The position numbers and the translations under genes are program-made. A DNA stretch of 64,000 bases from Polytrichum commune. Taxonomy: Eukaryota; Streptophyta; Polytrichopsida; Polytrichales; Polytrichaceae. Positions within the stretch are counted from its first letter, which is position 1. The number at the start of each line of letters is the position of its first letter. The DNA is taken from assembly GCA_950295325.1 (NCBI GenBank), contig OX485807.1, forward strand, positions 10,071,001-10,135,000. Direction: 5' to 3'. Below, piece after piece: positions 1 through 11,892 of this stretch. The notes under the pieces were generated by a model. It saw only the letters and a program-made list of their open reading frames with translations, was not told the DNA's origin and searched no databases.

Positions 1-89
1 AAACTCGTTGTCGCTTTTGCATTTTCAAAAGATTTGAATTCAAGTCAACCTGATCAATGTATCACTTGAACAGAAAAGGTGGCCTGGCG

Positions 90-3000
90 TCAGATACCTG
101 TAAATCTGCACGATGTATCTGTAGAAGCAAGCCCATATGTGGCAATGAATTCATGAAGTGAATGCACATTAGGAGCACCACGATATATTACAGGGGCATG
201 CTTCCTCTCGGCAGGGTAGAGGACAACAGCAGGATAAGTTTCTCCCTGTGCATGTATTCCAATAAAGTCAGTCAGAGACTGTTGACATATAACCCCTCAA
301 GATGCAATCACAAGTATCCAGTTTCAGTAATCCAGATACCTCCATGACTTTTGTTGACTCTTAAAAGTCTGAGCGGTCCATGCTGGGCCTCAAGGTGACA
401 AACAATAGGGTTTAGAATTACTTTAGAATATGTTTAGCTAGAAGTGTCATGAGTGGCACTGTCCAAACTTGGCCCATTTGTCATATGCATTATCCCAAAC
501 AAAGTGTACATATGTGCTAATTGAATTATAGGGAGATTTGAGCTTGTATAGTGATCTAGACTCAAATACATACCTTATATATCTAATCACCATTGTCACA
601 TTTGACTTTATTTTCACTTTTTTAACGGCTCAGCTAAATATGGATTCAATATCATAGACCAAATATAAATTATTTCACTACTTGTTGGAGATTCGTATAG
701 ATTGTCATTTATCCTATATAAACATACCTCTGGTCCTTTTTAGGGTTAAAGGTGGTCATCACTGAAGCACTACATTTGATCACAGGATTACAGATATAGG
801 TTGAAAGTCTCCTACATGGTAAGGCACTTCAACTACCCTATTCAGTTCTAAAGATGTCATTGCCTTTATGATGAGCACCATGTTGGAAGATTTCAAGTGA
901 AAAGTCATCTGATTAGAGTGGAGCTTGAAGGTGGGTTAAAGGTGGTCATCACTGAAGCACTAGATTTGATCACAGGATTACAGATATAGGTTGAAATTCT
1001 CCTACATGGTGAGGCACTTCAACTACCCTATTCAGTTCTAAAGATGTCATTGCCTTTATTATGAGCACCATGTTGGAAGATTTCAAGTGAAAAGTCATCT
1101 GATTAGAGTGGAGCTTGAAGGAGACAACTTAGACAAGATAAGGAGTGTAGCATGAATTTGTATACATTCAAGATTTTATATCACTTGCTTGAAGTGATTA
1201 ATTCAGTTCATATATTGGATCGTGTAGTACAGGTTCAGTTGCTGACTTCCAAAAATTCAAGAACCGATCAGTAACATGTGTAAGAGCAGCAAGGTAATGT
1301 TGCTTTCTGCTCAACCTGATGAGCATTCAAAATGGAAAGACAGATACCGGTATAAGGAGTTCGTGCAAGAAGAAATCGCAGTCATTCAAGGCGCAATCCA
1401 TTTGCAGAAACACAGGTAGACCGTGTCCTCTATCACTGTCACAATTGCTGGCTTCATTATGTTCCACATTCTCTGCACCCAAAAATAGACACACATATTG
1501 GCTGCTCATCAGTTGTATTCAGGGAAACATTCAATTAGACATGTGGCTACAAACTTGCTGTTGAATACCTTTCAGAATACTGATTCACTTGAAAGTGAAA
1601 TATCTCACACATTGCTCACATTTCTTGAAACCTGCTTACTGTATTCTGCTACAGACTTCTGGCAGGGAGACAATACAGTTGCTGACTGTACCTGGACTAT
1701 CCACAAGAGAATCCGTCACAAGTGCATCCTCCTTATGCTCTGTAGATGATGGACAATATGACTCCTGAAATAAGAGATAAATATCCAACATGAGAAATGC
1801 AGTGTTTGAGCACTAATGTTACACAATTATGTGAGATGCTCTCTGCAAATCAATGAGCTGGGAGTGAGGATGTTACTACAAATATGAATACTTGTAACCC
1901 AAATATTGAATGACTACTGAAAACTTTCTCAAACCATGCGACACATTTCCTGGGAGGCTGCATGACTGAAGTCTATCCACATATGAATGTCTGACTAAGG
2001 TAAGTGGGGCTAAAACTAACACTTTCAGCTCTGGAGACTGCACTCACTTCTCTTAGGATGTTAAACACGTAATTTGTACGAGATGATTAACAAATCCAAA
2101 TTGAAGCTGTAGCCATTTTCCTCATATTTTTTGGAAGTGAAGATCCCCTTTCTTCTTAAATGATCAGATTAGCCCCCCCCAATTATGTTGACTTTTGAAC
2201 CAAGGTAACAAATTTTGAGCAGGTAGTCCAATCTTTAAAATACATGCCTTGTGATGAGCGATATTAGATCCACACATCACTCAAATACAGATGTCTGATT
2301 AAGATCTAACCAAACTAGGCTGCATACATACAGACAGATCTCGGACATTGAGTAATCAGATGTGACTTGTATACAGCCTTGTTAGACCTAGACCATTTGT
2401 GACATGGTTTTTAATTTTGGATGCAGGGCAATGATGCAGGATTTGAACAGCAATGAAGTAACAAGATTGCGATGAGGTGAAAGACCTTGTCATGACAGCT
2501 ACCAGCAGAAGAACCCACATAGGGTTTTAAGGCGCGGTAGACCTCTCGAACAACAAGTTCCATGCGCTTGCAGAACCCACACCATGGTGTTGTGAAGAGC
2601 ACCAGAACATCCTTCTTCCAGGCTGGGCCCATGAGCTGACTCTCTGTTGGTTCGGAAGCTGTGAAGGCAGTTGCATTAGGTGGAAAGCCAAGAACCTTGT
2701 GATGGAAAAGATCGGCAGTAACATGAGGGATGGAATTATGATCATGAAAGTCGAAGTTCGCATAAGGTGGACAAGGGCCTTCCCTCTGAGGTCCCGGTGG
2801 TGGCTCTGACCTGACTGTTTCTCCTAATAGACCAAGGAAAAACTGATCTATAAAGGTTATCAGTGATGACGGAGTTATGCTTTCATTCAACGGAAACACA
2901 AAGTAAGCCTCAGTTTGTGGATTTACTATCACCACTGCAGGTGTCATCACACTCATTGTGAGTTTTTCCTTCAGCAAATCATCGCCATCTCGAAAGAAGA

Positions 3001-6000
3001 ATCTAAGCTGGGGTTTGAAGCTCTTAGATTGGCCTTGTCCTTCAGTATGTTCTGGGTGAGGAACTTGAGAAGCAGCATCCTCATCCTTCCCATCTCCAGG
3101 ACGGTGGCTAACTTTAACATCCTCAGCTTCAACTAACATTTTGGGTTGTTTCTTTCTTATCAGAAACCCTCCACTTTCAGGTCCACTTGTTCTCCACTTT
3201 TCTTCCATACGATCTCTCAAACTTTCAACTAGTTCTGAAAGGTCTACAGAAAGCATTTCCGAATCATCATACTGCACAAGATGCATACCAAAAGCCTCAG
3301 TTGGTGATAGATTCTGTCCTCCACCTTCATAAGAATCTGATGACAAGGCTTTCTCACCTACAATATCAGGACCATCAAACTTCACATCACTCTCTTCTGG
3401 AAATTTTTGATCTTCAACATCAATCCCCACCCCTGAAGTTCCTAAGTCCTCCTCACTGATTTTACTACCTTGTGGTTCTATAACCTCAGAAGCTGCAGTA
3501 GCATCAACAAGTTGGTTCTCCTGGAAGAAATCCTTTGGCGTTGCAGGCTTCTGTGATTCTAAAAACACATCAAGTAAATCAGATTCACTGAGTTTGGTCT
3601 TGTCCTCTTCTTGCTCTGCCAGAAGCTCTTGGCGCAAGATCTTAAAGTCTTGGCCCTGGGCTTTGATCTTCACTCTCAAATTCCTACTCTTCCCTTGCAG
3701 CTGGACAGAATCCACCTTAGCATCCTTTAGAAAAGCCAGAAGGTCTGAGGCATCCAGCACGTGAGATTGTGTGTGTTCTTCGAGCCCCTGCGGGATCCAG
3801 AACTCCAAATCTTCATTAGTAATCATCTCCTTCACTGCCAACCCTGATGATGCTTGCACTGGGAAGCCTTCTTCTATATTACTGCTACTACTACTATTAG
3901 TTGTGGTTACAAAATGCCACGCTGCATCTCGGGTGGCCGTAAGAGCGGCCTGACTGTGCATCCGCACTTCAGAATTGGTCGATGACCTATCAATGAAGAG
4001 AATCAGGGATGGTGTGTCATTCAGAAAGGCAGAAGAAGCAGACCCATGCTGATGGTGCCCCTCCCCTTCCAGCTGCAAAACATTTGAATTATCCCACTAT
4101 TCACAATGTGCAATTTTGATTCTAGAGAAGTATTAGCACAAACAACAGGAGACCAAGTTGAAGAAGGTGATTGAAGCGACCAACTATCATCATAACTTCA
4201 AGACATGTTCAGCTCCCACGATTGCAATGGCGCACTTAGCAGAGCACTGCATTTATAACCATCAATCCAGAAATTGCATTCATTAGCTTTCATAGATATG
4301 TCTACTGTAGTCATTGTGCAATTTTGAATCTAGAGAAGAATTTAGCACAAATATGATCAGTTGAAGAACTCCTCCTTGGAAATCAATAGCACAAGTACCA
4401 GGTCTTGCTGCAGAAGGTGATTCGAGTGACCAACTATTGTCAGAAACTTCAGAACATGTTCAGCTCTGGAGATTGCAACAGCGAAAGAGCGTCACATTCT
4501 AACGTTAATTTCAAAGACATTCATTAGCTGTCATATGCCTACAGAAGTTTGCAACACTCACCTCCAAGACGAGGTGGTGAGAGACACTTGCGACAAAGCA
4601 TTCCACATCCACTTTGCCATCAAAGACATCAGGAGGACGATGGGGTTCGTGAACAAATGCCAACAATTTCCATGGTGCAGGATCGTTGTCATTGACGAGT
4701 CCTGCTTCGACTGCTACTGCTTTACTTGATACATACCCAAACTTGACCCGATGAGGAGACAAAGCGTTTTTTGCCGCCACAATCGTGAAGTTATCATACA
4801 CAACCTTGAAGTGTTTTCTCTCCAACTCACTGCACACTGAGCCACCACCAACATCTCCCAAAATAATCCCTTCCTTCCCTTGTTGAGTTTCGTTCGAGGA
4901 GTTCGCATTGTATCCTCCTCGTTGCACATAAACCTCTTGCCATGATTGCAAGCCCATTGAAACCTGCAAGGAAGAAGTATCCATCCCAGCCTCGTCCACA
5001 TCTTCGACAAGGAGCTCGGAATTTAGGACTTCCGCAGTGAAATTTGCATGCTTATTAGTGGACATGTTATTTCTATCTGATTCAAAATTTGTCGGCCCAT
5101 ATGCAATCCGGTGCTTTGCTTCCTCTCCCTCTTCATTGTCAGTAGTTCCGAACCCACAGAAGTCTAAAAGCAAGAAACTGCGATCGGTGGAATCTGTCAA
5201 CAACTTCGCGTCCTCGGATGTTCCCAGACGTGCAATTGGGAACCCTAGGTTACTGCTGCTGATAATTCCATACTTCAGAGCCTCCAGAACATGAGGCCCT
5301 GTAAGACGCCCTCCATACACATATGGAACACCATGTCGGAAGAGGTAAATGGTTGGCGACCGACCAGTTGCCAAGAATTTCACTGCAGGACGGTCTCTGT
5401 CTATGTACACGTATCTGAGTTGCACAGCGGTGACATCGGTGACTTCCTCCTTGACTAACCTCGACAAATCTCGCATAAGGCTTCGCCCTTCACCACACCC
5501 TGCAAATTAGGGAAACCTAATCGTCAAAGTGATAATCAGAGATTGTGAAAGAAGAACTTTGTCAAAATGATTTTGGATAAAGAGGTATTGTAGATAAATC
5601 CCTATCTCAAAACTTTCCAGAAGCCTTCACACAGACACGGACAGCATGGACTTGATACTGAGATAAACCCTTCTACGATGAACCATTCTCAACTTCTGAC
5701 TTCTCGACTTCGAGAATAACTGTCAGATGCGCTGTTGCATCCTCGTATTCTAATGAAGTGGACGCACTATCTCACCAAACGGCTGAAGAGGTCGAGGACT
5801 TTGTTTCGAAATTCAGGTTGAAGTCACATGTTACAACATACAGAAGGAGGTCCGCAAGCAATCGGAAGATTGGAGTTCGAAGATATGGAAAAGAGATGCA
5901 TGTGGAGTATTATCTTACATGATAGCATGATGATGCATAGAGTGAACTCATCGTCGTGGACGAGGGTGAAGTTTTCCTGCGTGAGTGCCTTCCAATGCTC

Positions 6001-6135
6001 ACTTCCAGAATCATGTGATGCAACAGGTAGCGCTCTGCCACCTTGTTGAAAAAAGCCATCAACCGCAACCAGGCAGCACAGGAAAATTAAGAAACCTGGC
6101 ATTCTGTTTACTGCTGCCCACTTCATCTTCATCAT
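90..6135 (-). CDS. Two-module thioredoxin-fold protein of the secretory pathway, six exons
   Basis: Reconstructed minus-strand exons are 6135-5919, 5499-4562, 4072-2486, 1764-1692, 1472-1348 and 245-90, with AG acceptors, GT donors and matching phases. The product is about 1,031 residues. Residues 1-28 look like a signal peptide. The first thioredoxin-like module has WCGEGRSLMRDL near residues 73-84, made by joining exons 1 and 2; its second CXXC cysteine is absent. A long acidic, low-conservation middle follows. The second module has PWCGFCKRMELVVREVYRAL, with CGFC near 883-886, then LQMDCALNDC and ETYPAVVLYPAERK in the last exons. The layout matches a conserved plant family of large, poorly characterised thioredoxin-domain proteins; an ER-lumen redox or chaperone role is inference. 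The donor at 2486 (AAG|GTC) is the weakest junction. The stop at 90-92 could instead lie in an intron starting at 97, in which case the C-terminus lies outside the window. Confidence 0.85.
743..1121. repeat. 189-bp tandem duplication in the last intron of the thioredoxin gene
   Basis: Copy one (743-931) and copy two (933-1121) both begin GGGTTAAAGGTGGTCATC and end GGAGCTTGAAGG. I count about four substitutions between them, so the duplication is recent. It lies wholly inside the intron between the exons at 1472-1348 and 245-90. Confidence 0.93.
2050..2300 (+). repeat. Dispersed repeat, copy 1 of 3
   Basis: This intronic stretch shares blocks with 12777-13168 and 59880-60165. Shared words include AATTATGTTGACTTTTGAAC, AGGTAGTCCAAT and ACATCACTCAAATACA. 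The best preserved copy (12.8 kb) has terminal inverted repeats, so this is probably a decayed MITE in an intron. Confidence 0.6.
4104..4545. repeat. Diverged tandem duplication in intron 2 of the thioredoxin gene
   Basis: Units of about 200-230 bp (4104-4305 and 4312-4545) share GTGCAATTTTGA, CTAGAGAAG, GAAGGTGATT, GACCAACTAT, ACATGTTCAGCTC and CATTCATTAGCT in the same order. They are more diverged than the 743-1121 pair. The unit nearest the upstream exon ends close to its splice donor. Confidence 0.75.
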
Positions 6136-7755
6136 GTTATATGGATGGCACTGCGTTATATGGATTCATTCATGACTCATTCTCGAATATCTTCTGTGGA
6201 TTCATGGACCGTGTGCCTGACAACAATACTCCTTGTTGCACCCCACGTTCCATGAACAGGACATTGCTTCCGAACATTCTCACCATCCGAATTTTGAAAC
6301 CCAAACCTAGCACCAGGCCACAAATCACACTCCATCGAGAACATCTCTTCAATTTCCTACTGATGAATCCACTAACGAGCTCATCATTGTTGCAGTGTCA
6401 GCTGGCCGATGGCTGAAAGAGCCATACGATGATGAAGCCGGAGCTCCGAACCCTAATTTGCCAACACACTTCCAGCTGATCGGCAATGACAGAAGAGACT
6501 GTCGACAACTTTACATCTGAATCCTAAGGAGGTGTGACAAGGTATTGCACACTGAGCTTAAAACTTCACTGTCATGGCACAGCTGAAGGTTTCCACAGCA
6601 GGCATGCATTCGGGGAAATGACTCTTCTGCTTCCGCTAACGTCCCAAACACCTTCATAAGTTGCCATATGGACTGATGGCTTTTATGAAAAAGTTGTACA
6701 CGTATGTACAGGCTAGTGACATGTTATTTAACTAATCTTGAATATGACCTAGCAATCTATTAATGATACATATTTACTCCCCAAAAACTCGGCGGCCCAT
6801 GATCCGTAATACCCAAATCTTTAAGCTTACTGTGGCCTGCGTAGTACGGTGGATTCATGGATTCCCTCCTTGTATGTTATGTTCTCTGGAAGGAATCTCA
6901 TCTTATGGTTCAGAGTCTGTGACGAGTGATCCTACGGTGCAAGGGCCAACCACAATGGAAAACCCAATAGGTAAACAGGCGAGTCCGAAATAGGTAGAGA
7001 ACGTCCTTGGAATAGGTAAGTACAATAGTGGCACCGGAGAATTTCAGTCACTTTGACGAGTCACCTGTTGCAAACGGTGATTGGTATAAGTTACATCTGT
7101 TCTGGCTCCGAGTTATCAGGTCATAAATATGATCATGCTGGACATTCCTCAAGCGATTGATCAGTTCGTCAAGTTAATCTACGAAGAATGTTAATGTCGG
7201 CCGTGAGGGTTTAGGAGACAATAATGTGGCTCAAGCTTTGAAAACGAGTGAAGGGTACAGGGTTTGAAGAGAAATAGAGTTTCTTTCCAAGACCTATACC
7301 ACTGTACACGTTGAGTTTCTTGCACCACATTCTGACGGAGCGAAACGTAGTAACAGGCTTGGACTTTTCCAGTTTGATCGTGCTTATCTTCCCTTAAATT
7401 AGGTGGCAATTTCGTGCGGGTGCCCCTTAAACTCCAGATCTAGGTTTGGAGCCTTGAATGTGAGCAGAGTTGCGGTGAAGAAAAGGCATCTTTTGACTTT
7501 GTGAGTGGCTTACTTTCTCTTTGAAGAACAGCTTCAGTTGTAAGAGAAGCATATCTATGAGTTGGAAGACGAACAATTCGAGTTTATGCCTACCCAACTG
7601 ATTTGGTCTGCATTTGTTGTTCGCCAAATTGACAGGTCGAAGGGGTGCTACGCCCCGCAAAGCGCTTTACATTTTCTAAAGCGAATAGTCAAAGAGAAGA
7701 AATATCAGTGCGTGGTTTTACAGGGCTTGTCTCTCCGGCAGGGTTTTAGGACCAA
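6136..7755. promoter_or_regulatory. Intergenic region upstream of the thioredoxin gene
   Basis: No convincing gene was found. The stretch must contain the 5' UTR and promoter of the minus-strand thioredoxin gene (start codon at 6135) and the region upstream of the DHDPS pseudogene on the plus strand. Short ORFs here do not resemble known proteins, and I could not identify a TATA box or other specific site. Confidence 0.3.
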
Positions 7756-9359
7756 ATGGAATTCCCAGCTGCCATGGGTACCTGTACGTTCCGCCTTTCA
7801 CAAGGGGATCGCCTGGGTGATGCACTTAGCACAACATCATCACCAAGCATTGTTCGCTTTGGCGAGGCGCCCAGCGCATGTCCCCATGGCATAAGGATAT
7901 CCAGAACTGATGGCCTCAACAATACTCGTAGTGGACGTGACATTTCTCGCCTTTCAGCCTCCGTTTCAATGATGAGCAGACAGTTCCCAAAAAAGGTGTG
8001 TTTCCGACCCTATTTCATTGGCTGGCTTTCTGATTTCTCATCTTTGGTCGCTCATCTCATACCCGGTGACACATTCACGAGGTGATGCTTGCAGTCTATA
8101 TGTCAATTTTCTTCGGTGTCGGTTGTGGGTAAAATCAAGATAATTTTGGGCTCCCCGCAGATTAAAGAGAGGGTTTAAAACTGCTACTGCAAATCCATCA
8201 CAGAGCGCAGAGTTATTTTGATTCATGTGTGTCCCCGACCCTGTTCCATTGGCGGATTTACAATACTTTCTCATTTTTCATCCCTGGTTGCTCATTTCTT
8301 GCGAAGTGACATGTTTACGAGGTGATGCTTACAGTGGATCATCTATATGTTAATTTTCATTAGTGTCAGTCGTGTATCTTCCATTGGTTGAATCAAGATG
8401 TTTTTGGTTCCTCACAAATCAAGGAGAGGGCAGAAAGAATGCTGTTATATAAATCATTGGAGTGTGTAGAGTTTTTATGATTCATGGTGTATTAGTCAGG
8501 TCGAGAAAAAAAGGATGTCCAATTGAGGGGATCATGTCTGTCTGCCTATTACATGAGCTTGAGCTTTCGAAAATGCAGAAATTTTATCATATTTGCAGCA
8601 TGGATATCGAAGAAGTGAAGTAACTCCGACTGATGACAGCAATTAAGACTCCATATCTTCCTGATGGACGGTTTGCCTAGATGCATTTGACGACCTTGTC
8701 CAGCAACAAGTTGAACATGGTGTAGAAGGTGTTATTATTGGTGGCCGAACTGTTGAAGGCCAGCTCATGAACTGGGAAGAGCATATTATGCTTGTTCCTC
8801 ACACTGTCCATTACTTTGGCAAGGAGATCGAAGTCCAAGGTAAAGAACTGCCCGGTCACAGTTTTGATGATCCCTTCGTCTTGACAAGAATTCCAGAATT
8901 TTGCAAGTTTCACATATGTACTCAATACTTGCTGTAGCCTTGGGATTAGAACTGTTTTGGGTTTTATGGATTGACTGCATGATAAAGTTGAGAGAAGTCT
9001 CACAAAATTGTTCACATTGCTAGGTAACACTGGAAGCAATTCAACAAGAGAGGCAACTTACGCAACGGAGCAAGGGTTTGCAGTGGGGATGCATGGGTCT
9101 CTTCAGATCAACCCTTATTATGGGAAGACATCAAACACAGGTGTTCTTGCACACTTTGAGAGTGTGTTGCCATTTGGACCTACTATCATTTATAATGTTC
9201 CACCCTGAACTGCTCAGGATATCCAACCTTGTGATATCGAGGAGATTGCAAAAGTCCCCAATTTCACGGGTGTAAAGGAGTGCACAGGGAACGGTTGCAT
9301 CACAGGATATTCTAAGCAAGGGATGGCAATTTGGAGCAGGAATGATGTCACAATGCACG
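7756..9359 (+). pseudogene. DHDPS: Dihydrodipicolinate synthase pseudogene, intron-bearing
   Basis: Plus-strand pieces match plant DHDPS, the chloroplast enzyme that condenses pyruvate with aspartate semialdehyde in lysine synthesis. Exon-like block 8599-8839 encodes [15 protein letters not shown], then [11 protein letters not shown] and [12 protein letters not shown]. Block 9024-9359 encodes [29 protein letters not shown] and GPTIIYNVP. The splice sites between them (GT at 8840, AG before 9024) survive, so this is not a processed copy. Damage includes stops at 8621 (TAA), 8678 (TAG) and 9206 (TGA, where the family has Arg) and a frameshift just after 8680. Sequence beyond the donor-like GTATGT at 9360 is lost, so the C-terminal third is missing. 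An ORF at 7756-7995 rich in Ser, Arg and Thr could be the transit-peptide exon, with a donor at AAAG|GTGTGT; that part is inference. Confidence 0.85.
7999..8487. repeat. Diverged tandem duplication in the first intron of the DHDPS pseudogene
   Basis: Two units of about 230 and 260 bp (about 7999-8228 and 8227-8487) share CCGACCCT, TTCATTGGC/TTCCATTGGC, ACGAGGTGATGCTTACAG-type blocks, AATCAAGAT and TGATTCATG in the same order. They differ by many substitutions and small indels. Confidence 0.75.
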
Positions 9360-10310
9360 GTATGTATGCAAGAATACGGCAAATGTGATTTATTTATTGC
9401 TGCTTAACGGGCATTTTACACACAAGAACTCGAGTGGTTGTGGTTCAGGCCCAGTTTCAACCACAAACTACAAAATTCTCATTTACATACGAGGTGTAAT
9501 TGTAGTTGAAGAATTGATTTGACCTCAATTATCATTCCTCATATTGGTGCAATCCATGGAGTGGAGACAAACAGTTTATGAATTCTAGAGTTAAGTTTTG
9601 TCTAAGAGTAATTTCCTCCTACAAATCCTCTCCCATGCTTTAGCCTCGAAGTTCTCTCTCGTTGCTAAATAGTAACAACAAAGAAAAACAGAATCAAAGA
9701 AAGCAAATTACAACCATTGCGAACCACTCCTAATGGCACCTTGTATGGTGTATATATATAAGTATGCTCTCGTGAATGCTCAAACACTTCGTGAGCTTGT
9801 GCGCTGGAAACCAAACCTTCAAAACAAGGCACTGGAATTCACTTCAAATTGAGGATGCCAGTTGCAACCCTTGTCCGTATGTGTTGTCAGCGATTTTAAC
9901 AAGAAAACAGTAGAACCGTGAGGCTCTGTTCTTTATTATGAAAGACTACAATTGTAGTTGTCCACTTTTAATTGAATTATCCTCATTTGCAACTCATGAA
10001 TGTCATTGTGACCATGGCCATATGAACATGAGCCTCAATGGACACTCCAGTTGCGTTAAAACAATACTCAAGATTTCTTCTTAAATAAGAGCGAGCATGC
10101 CCACTCCGATGGTATACATAACTTGAGCATTGTTGCCAAAATGCGTCGTCATAAAGCTCGTCATGGCTTTGAACAAAAACAGGCATGCACACTCTTTTCC
10201 AAGCAAGGCGGGGCTCTTGCACAAGTGCACCTCGGTCTCAACAAATACTACTGTTAAAATTTTAAAAAAGGTTAGTTTTTTAAATCTCGTTTATTGATCA
10301 CAATGGCATC
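9360..10310. other. No gene recognised; contains a 70-bp dispersed repeat
   Basis: A segment at about 9898-9970, containing ATGAAAGACTACAATTGTAG, recurs in reverse orientation at about 45955-46030. A plus-strand reading after it gives Cys/His-rich fragments (ECHCDHGH) with stops that might be a retroelement tail, but I cannot assign it. Confidence 0.4.
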
Positions 10311-10312
10311 TA

Positions 10313-11892
10313 CAGTCTAACCTTGATAATGTCACACCATCCGTTTCACCAAAAAGAGTGATATAAACAAGGTGTGACATATTTGATAATGTCACATTTT
10401 GAAGATTTGTGCATAATGTGATATTATCAAAAAAATAGGTAGAAAATCAAAATAAATTTACAATTTAAAAAATAAAATAAAAAATACGAGACTTCAGTGT
10501 TTTTGAATGTAAAATCTAATTCAAAATTGTGAATAACAACAAGAGCACATCATAACATTTCTGTCATTGAGATCAGGTAAAGACCTCTCACTAGAGACAA
10601 AGAAGCTTCTAATGTCACATTGTTTTGTTGATGTTAAATGTGCAACACCAATTCTAATGAGTTTGTCATGGATTTTTTCCATTCCTAACAACTCCATAGT
10701 GTTGAAAATCTGAGAACCTTGGCTAGCCATAAAATTCAAAACATCTTTAGCATATTTTTGTGCATCGCTTAGCTTCACTAATTTAGACTCATCATCACTG
10801 CTATCAACAATCAATGGGTCTACTTCCATGAAATCAAGAACATGTTCGCCATCTTGCATTAATTGCACAAACTCCTCGGTAGAATATTCCACCTCAAAAT
10901 CATCTTCACCTTCCATGTTTATGTACTGCAAAGGACAAAGCTTTTCTACAGGCTTGCCTTCGACATCCAAACCCAAATTCAATGCGGCGATGAGATTGCC
11001 CAATTCCAAAGTTGCTTCCTCCATTTTGGACTTCATACGTTCATCAAAATTGTTGATATTTGCATTCCACTTTGTAGGCAATATGGCGGGCTTTCTCCGA
11101 CAATTTCTAATGGTTTGATCATCTAATTCATGCCATGCCGCCACACACCATAGCATAGCTTGAAATAGATCAACATTCAGTTTCCCCAAATCTTCATTTG
11201 AGTTGTTATCAATTTGTTGCAAAGTCCAAGCAAACAAGCTTGCGCTTATAGCACATTTTGAATGCTGCAATCACTCCTTGATCCAAAGGCTGTACAACTG
11301 AAGTCACATTTGGTGGAAGGAACAAGATAGTGATATGGGAGAGCACAAAAGCATTAAACCCATCTATAACTTTCTTGAGCTCACCATGAATATCATGGCT
11401 TCCTGCATTATCCATAATAATGCAAATCTTTATGTCTTTCAATGCCATCCTTCGGTTCTCACTCTTCACCCAATGCGTAAAAACATCACCATTCATCCAG
11501 GCTAAATTGTTAGAATAATAGTGTACTGTACTATTTGGATCAAAATTCCAAGGAAAGCATATGGGACGCGCTGATTTGTGAATGAAAATAAGCTTCAATC
11601 GCTCCTTCCCTGTATATTAGTGCAAAGCCCCAATGTCACACGACATTTATCACAGGGGCGGCGCATGACCCCTCCGGCTACTACAATCTGTCCATCCAAC
11701 CATCACATACAATCCATCCATACTTGGTATTATCACATTTACACTACGGATTTTGAAAAAATATAGTGACATTACCAAGGGTGATAGGGATAATAACGAG
11801 GGAGTTTTACACTATGAAAATCGGTTTCAAACTTTTAGGTGACAATATCAAGGTGTTCTATTAACAAGGGTGACATTATCAAGGTTAGACTG
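10313..11892 (-). mobile_element. Tc1/mariner superfamily (pogo/Tigger-type) DNA transposon
   Basis: The ends are perfect inverted repeats beginning CAGTCTAACCTTGATAATGTCAC on the left, with its exact reverse complement on the right (about 23 bp). Both sides are flanked by the dinucleotide TA, the expected target duplication. Subterminal copies of GATAATGTCACA/GTGACATTATC lie inside both ends and may be transposase-binding repeats. The 1,580-bp body carries a decayed minus-strand transposase. Perfect termini with a broken ORF suggest recent movement in trans or recent decay. Confidence 0.92.
10521..11655 (-). pseudogene. Pogo/Tigger-like DDE transposase remnant
   Basis: Minus-strand frames encode LIFIHKSARPICF, then IIMDNAGSH and FLPPNVTSVVQPLDQGVIAA, the hallmark of the DDE_1 domain of pogo/Tigger/jerky transposases. 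The Asp of MDNAGSH and the Asp of QPLDQG are the second and third catalytic positions. The N-terminal HTH/CENP-B-like region and the first catalytic Asp are missing. A frameshift near 11210-11270 separates the catalytic ORF from the downstream ORF (11270-10521), which has an acidic C-terminal tail typical of the family. Another frameshift lies near 11625. Confidence 0.9.

Noticed and set aside
7562-7894. 110-residue plus-strand ORF upstream of the DHDPS pseudogene
   Set aside because: No family resemblance; it overlaps the candidate transit-peptide exon in another frame.
8677-9039. 120-residue minus-strand ORF
   Set aside because: It is the opposite strand of the DHDPS pseudogene and has no recognisable motif.
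9983-10222. 79-residue minus-strand ORF as a gene
   Set aside because: No motif was recognised, and the region may be a retroelement tail readable on the other strand with stops.
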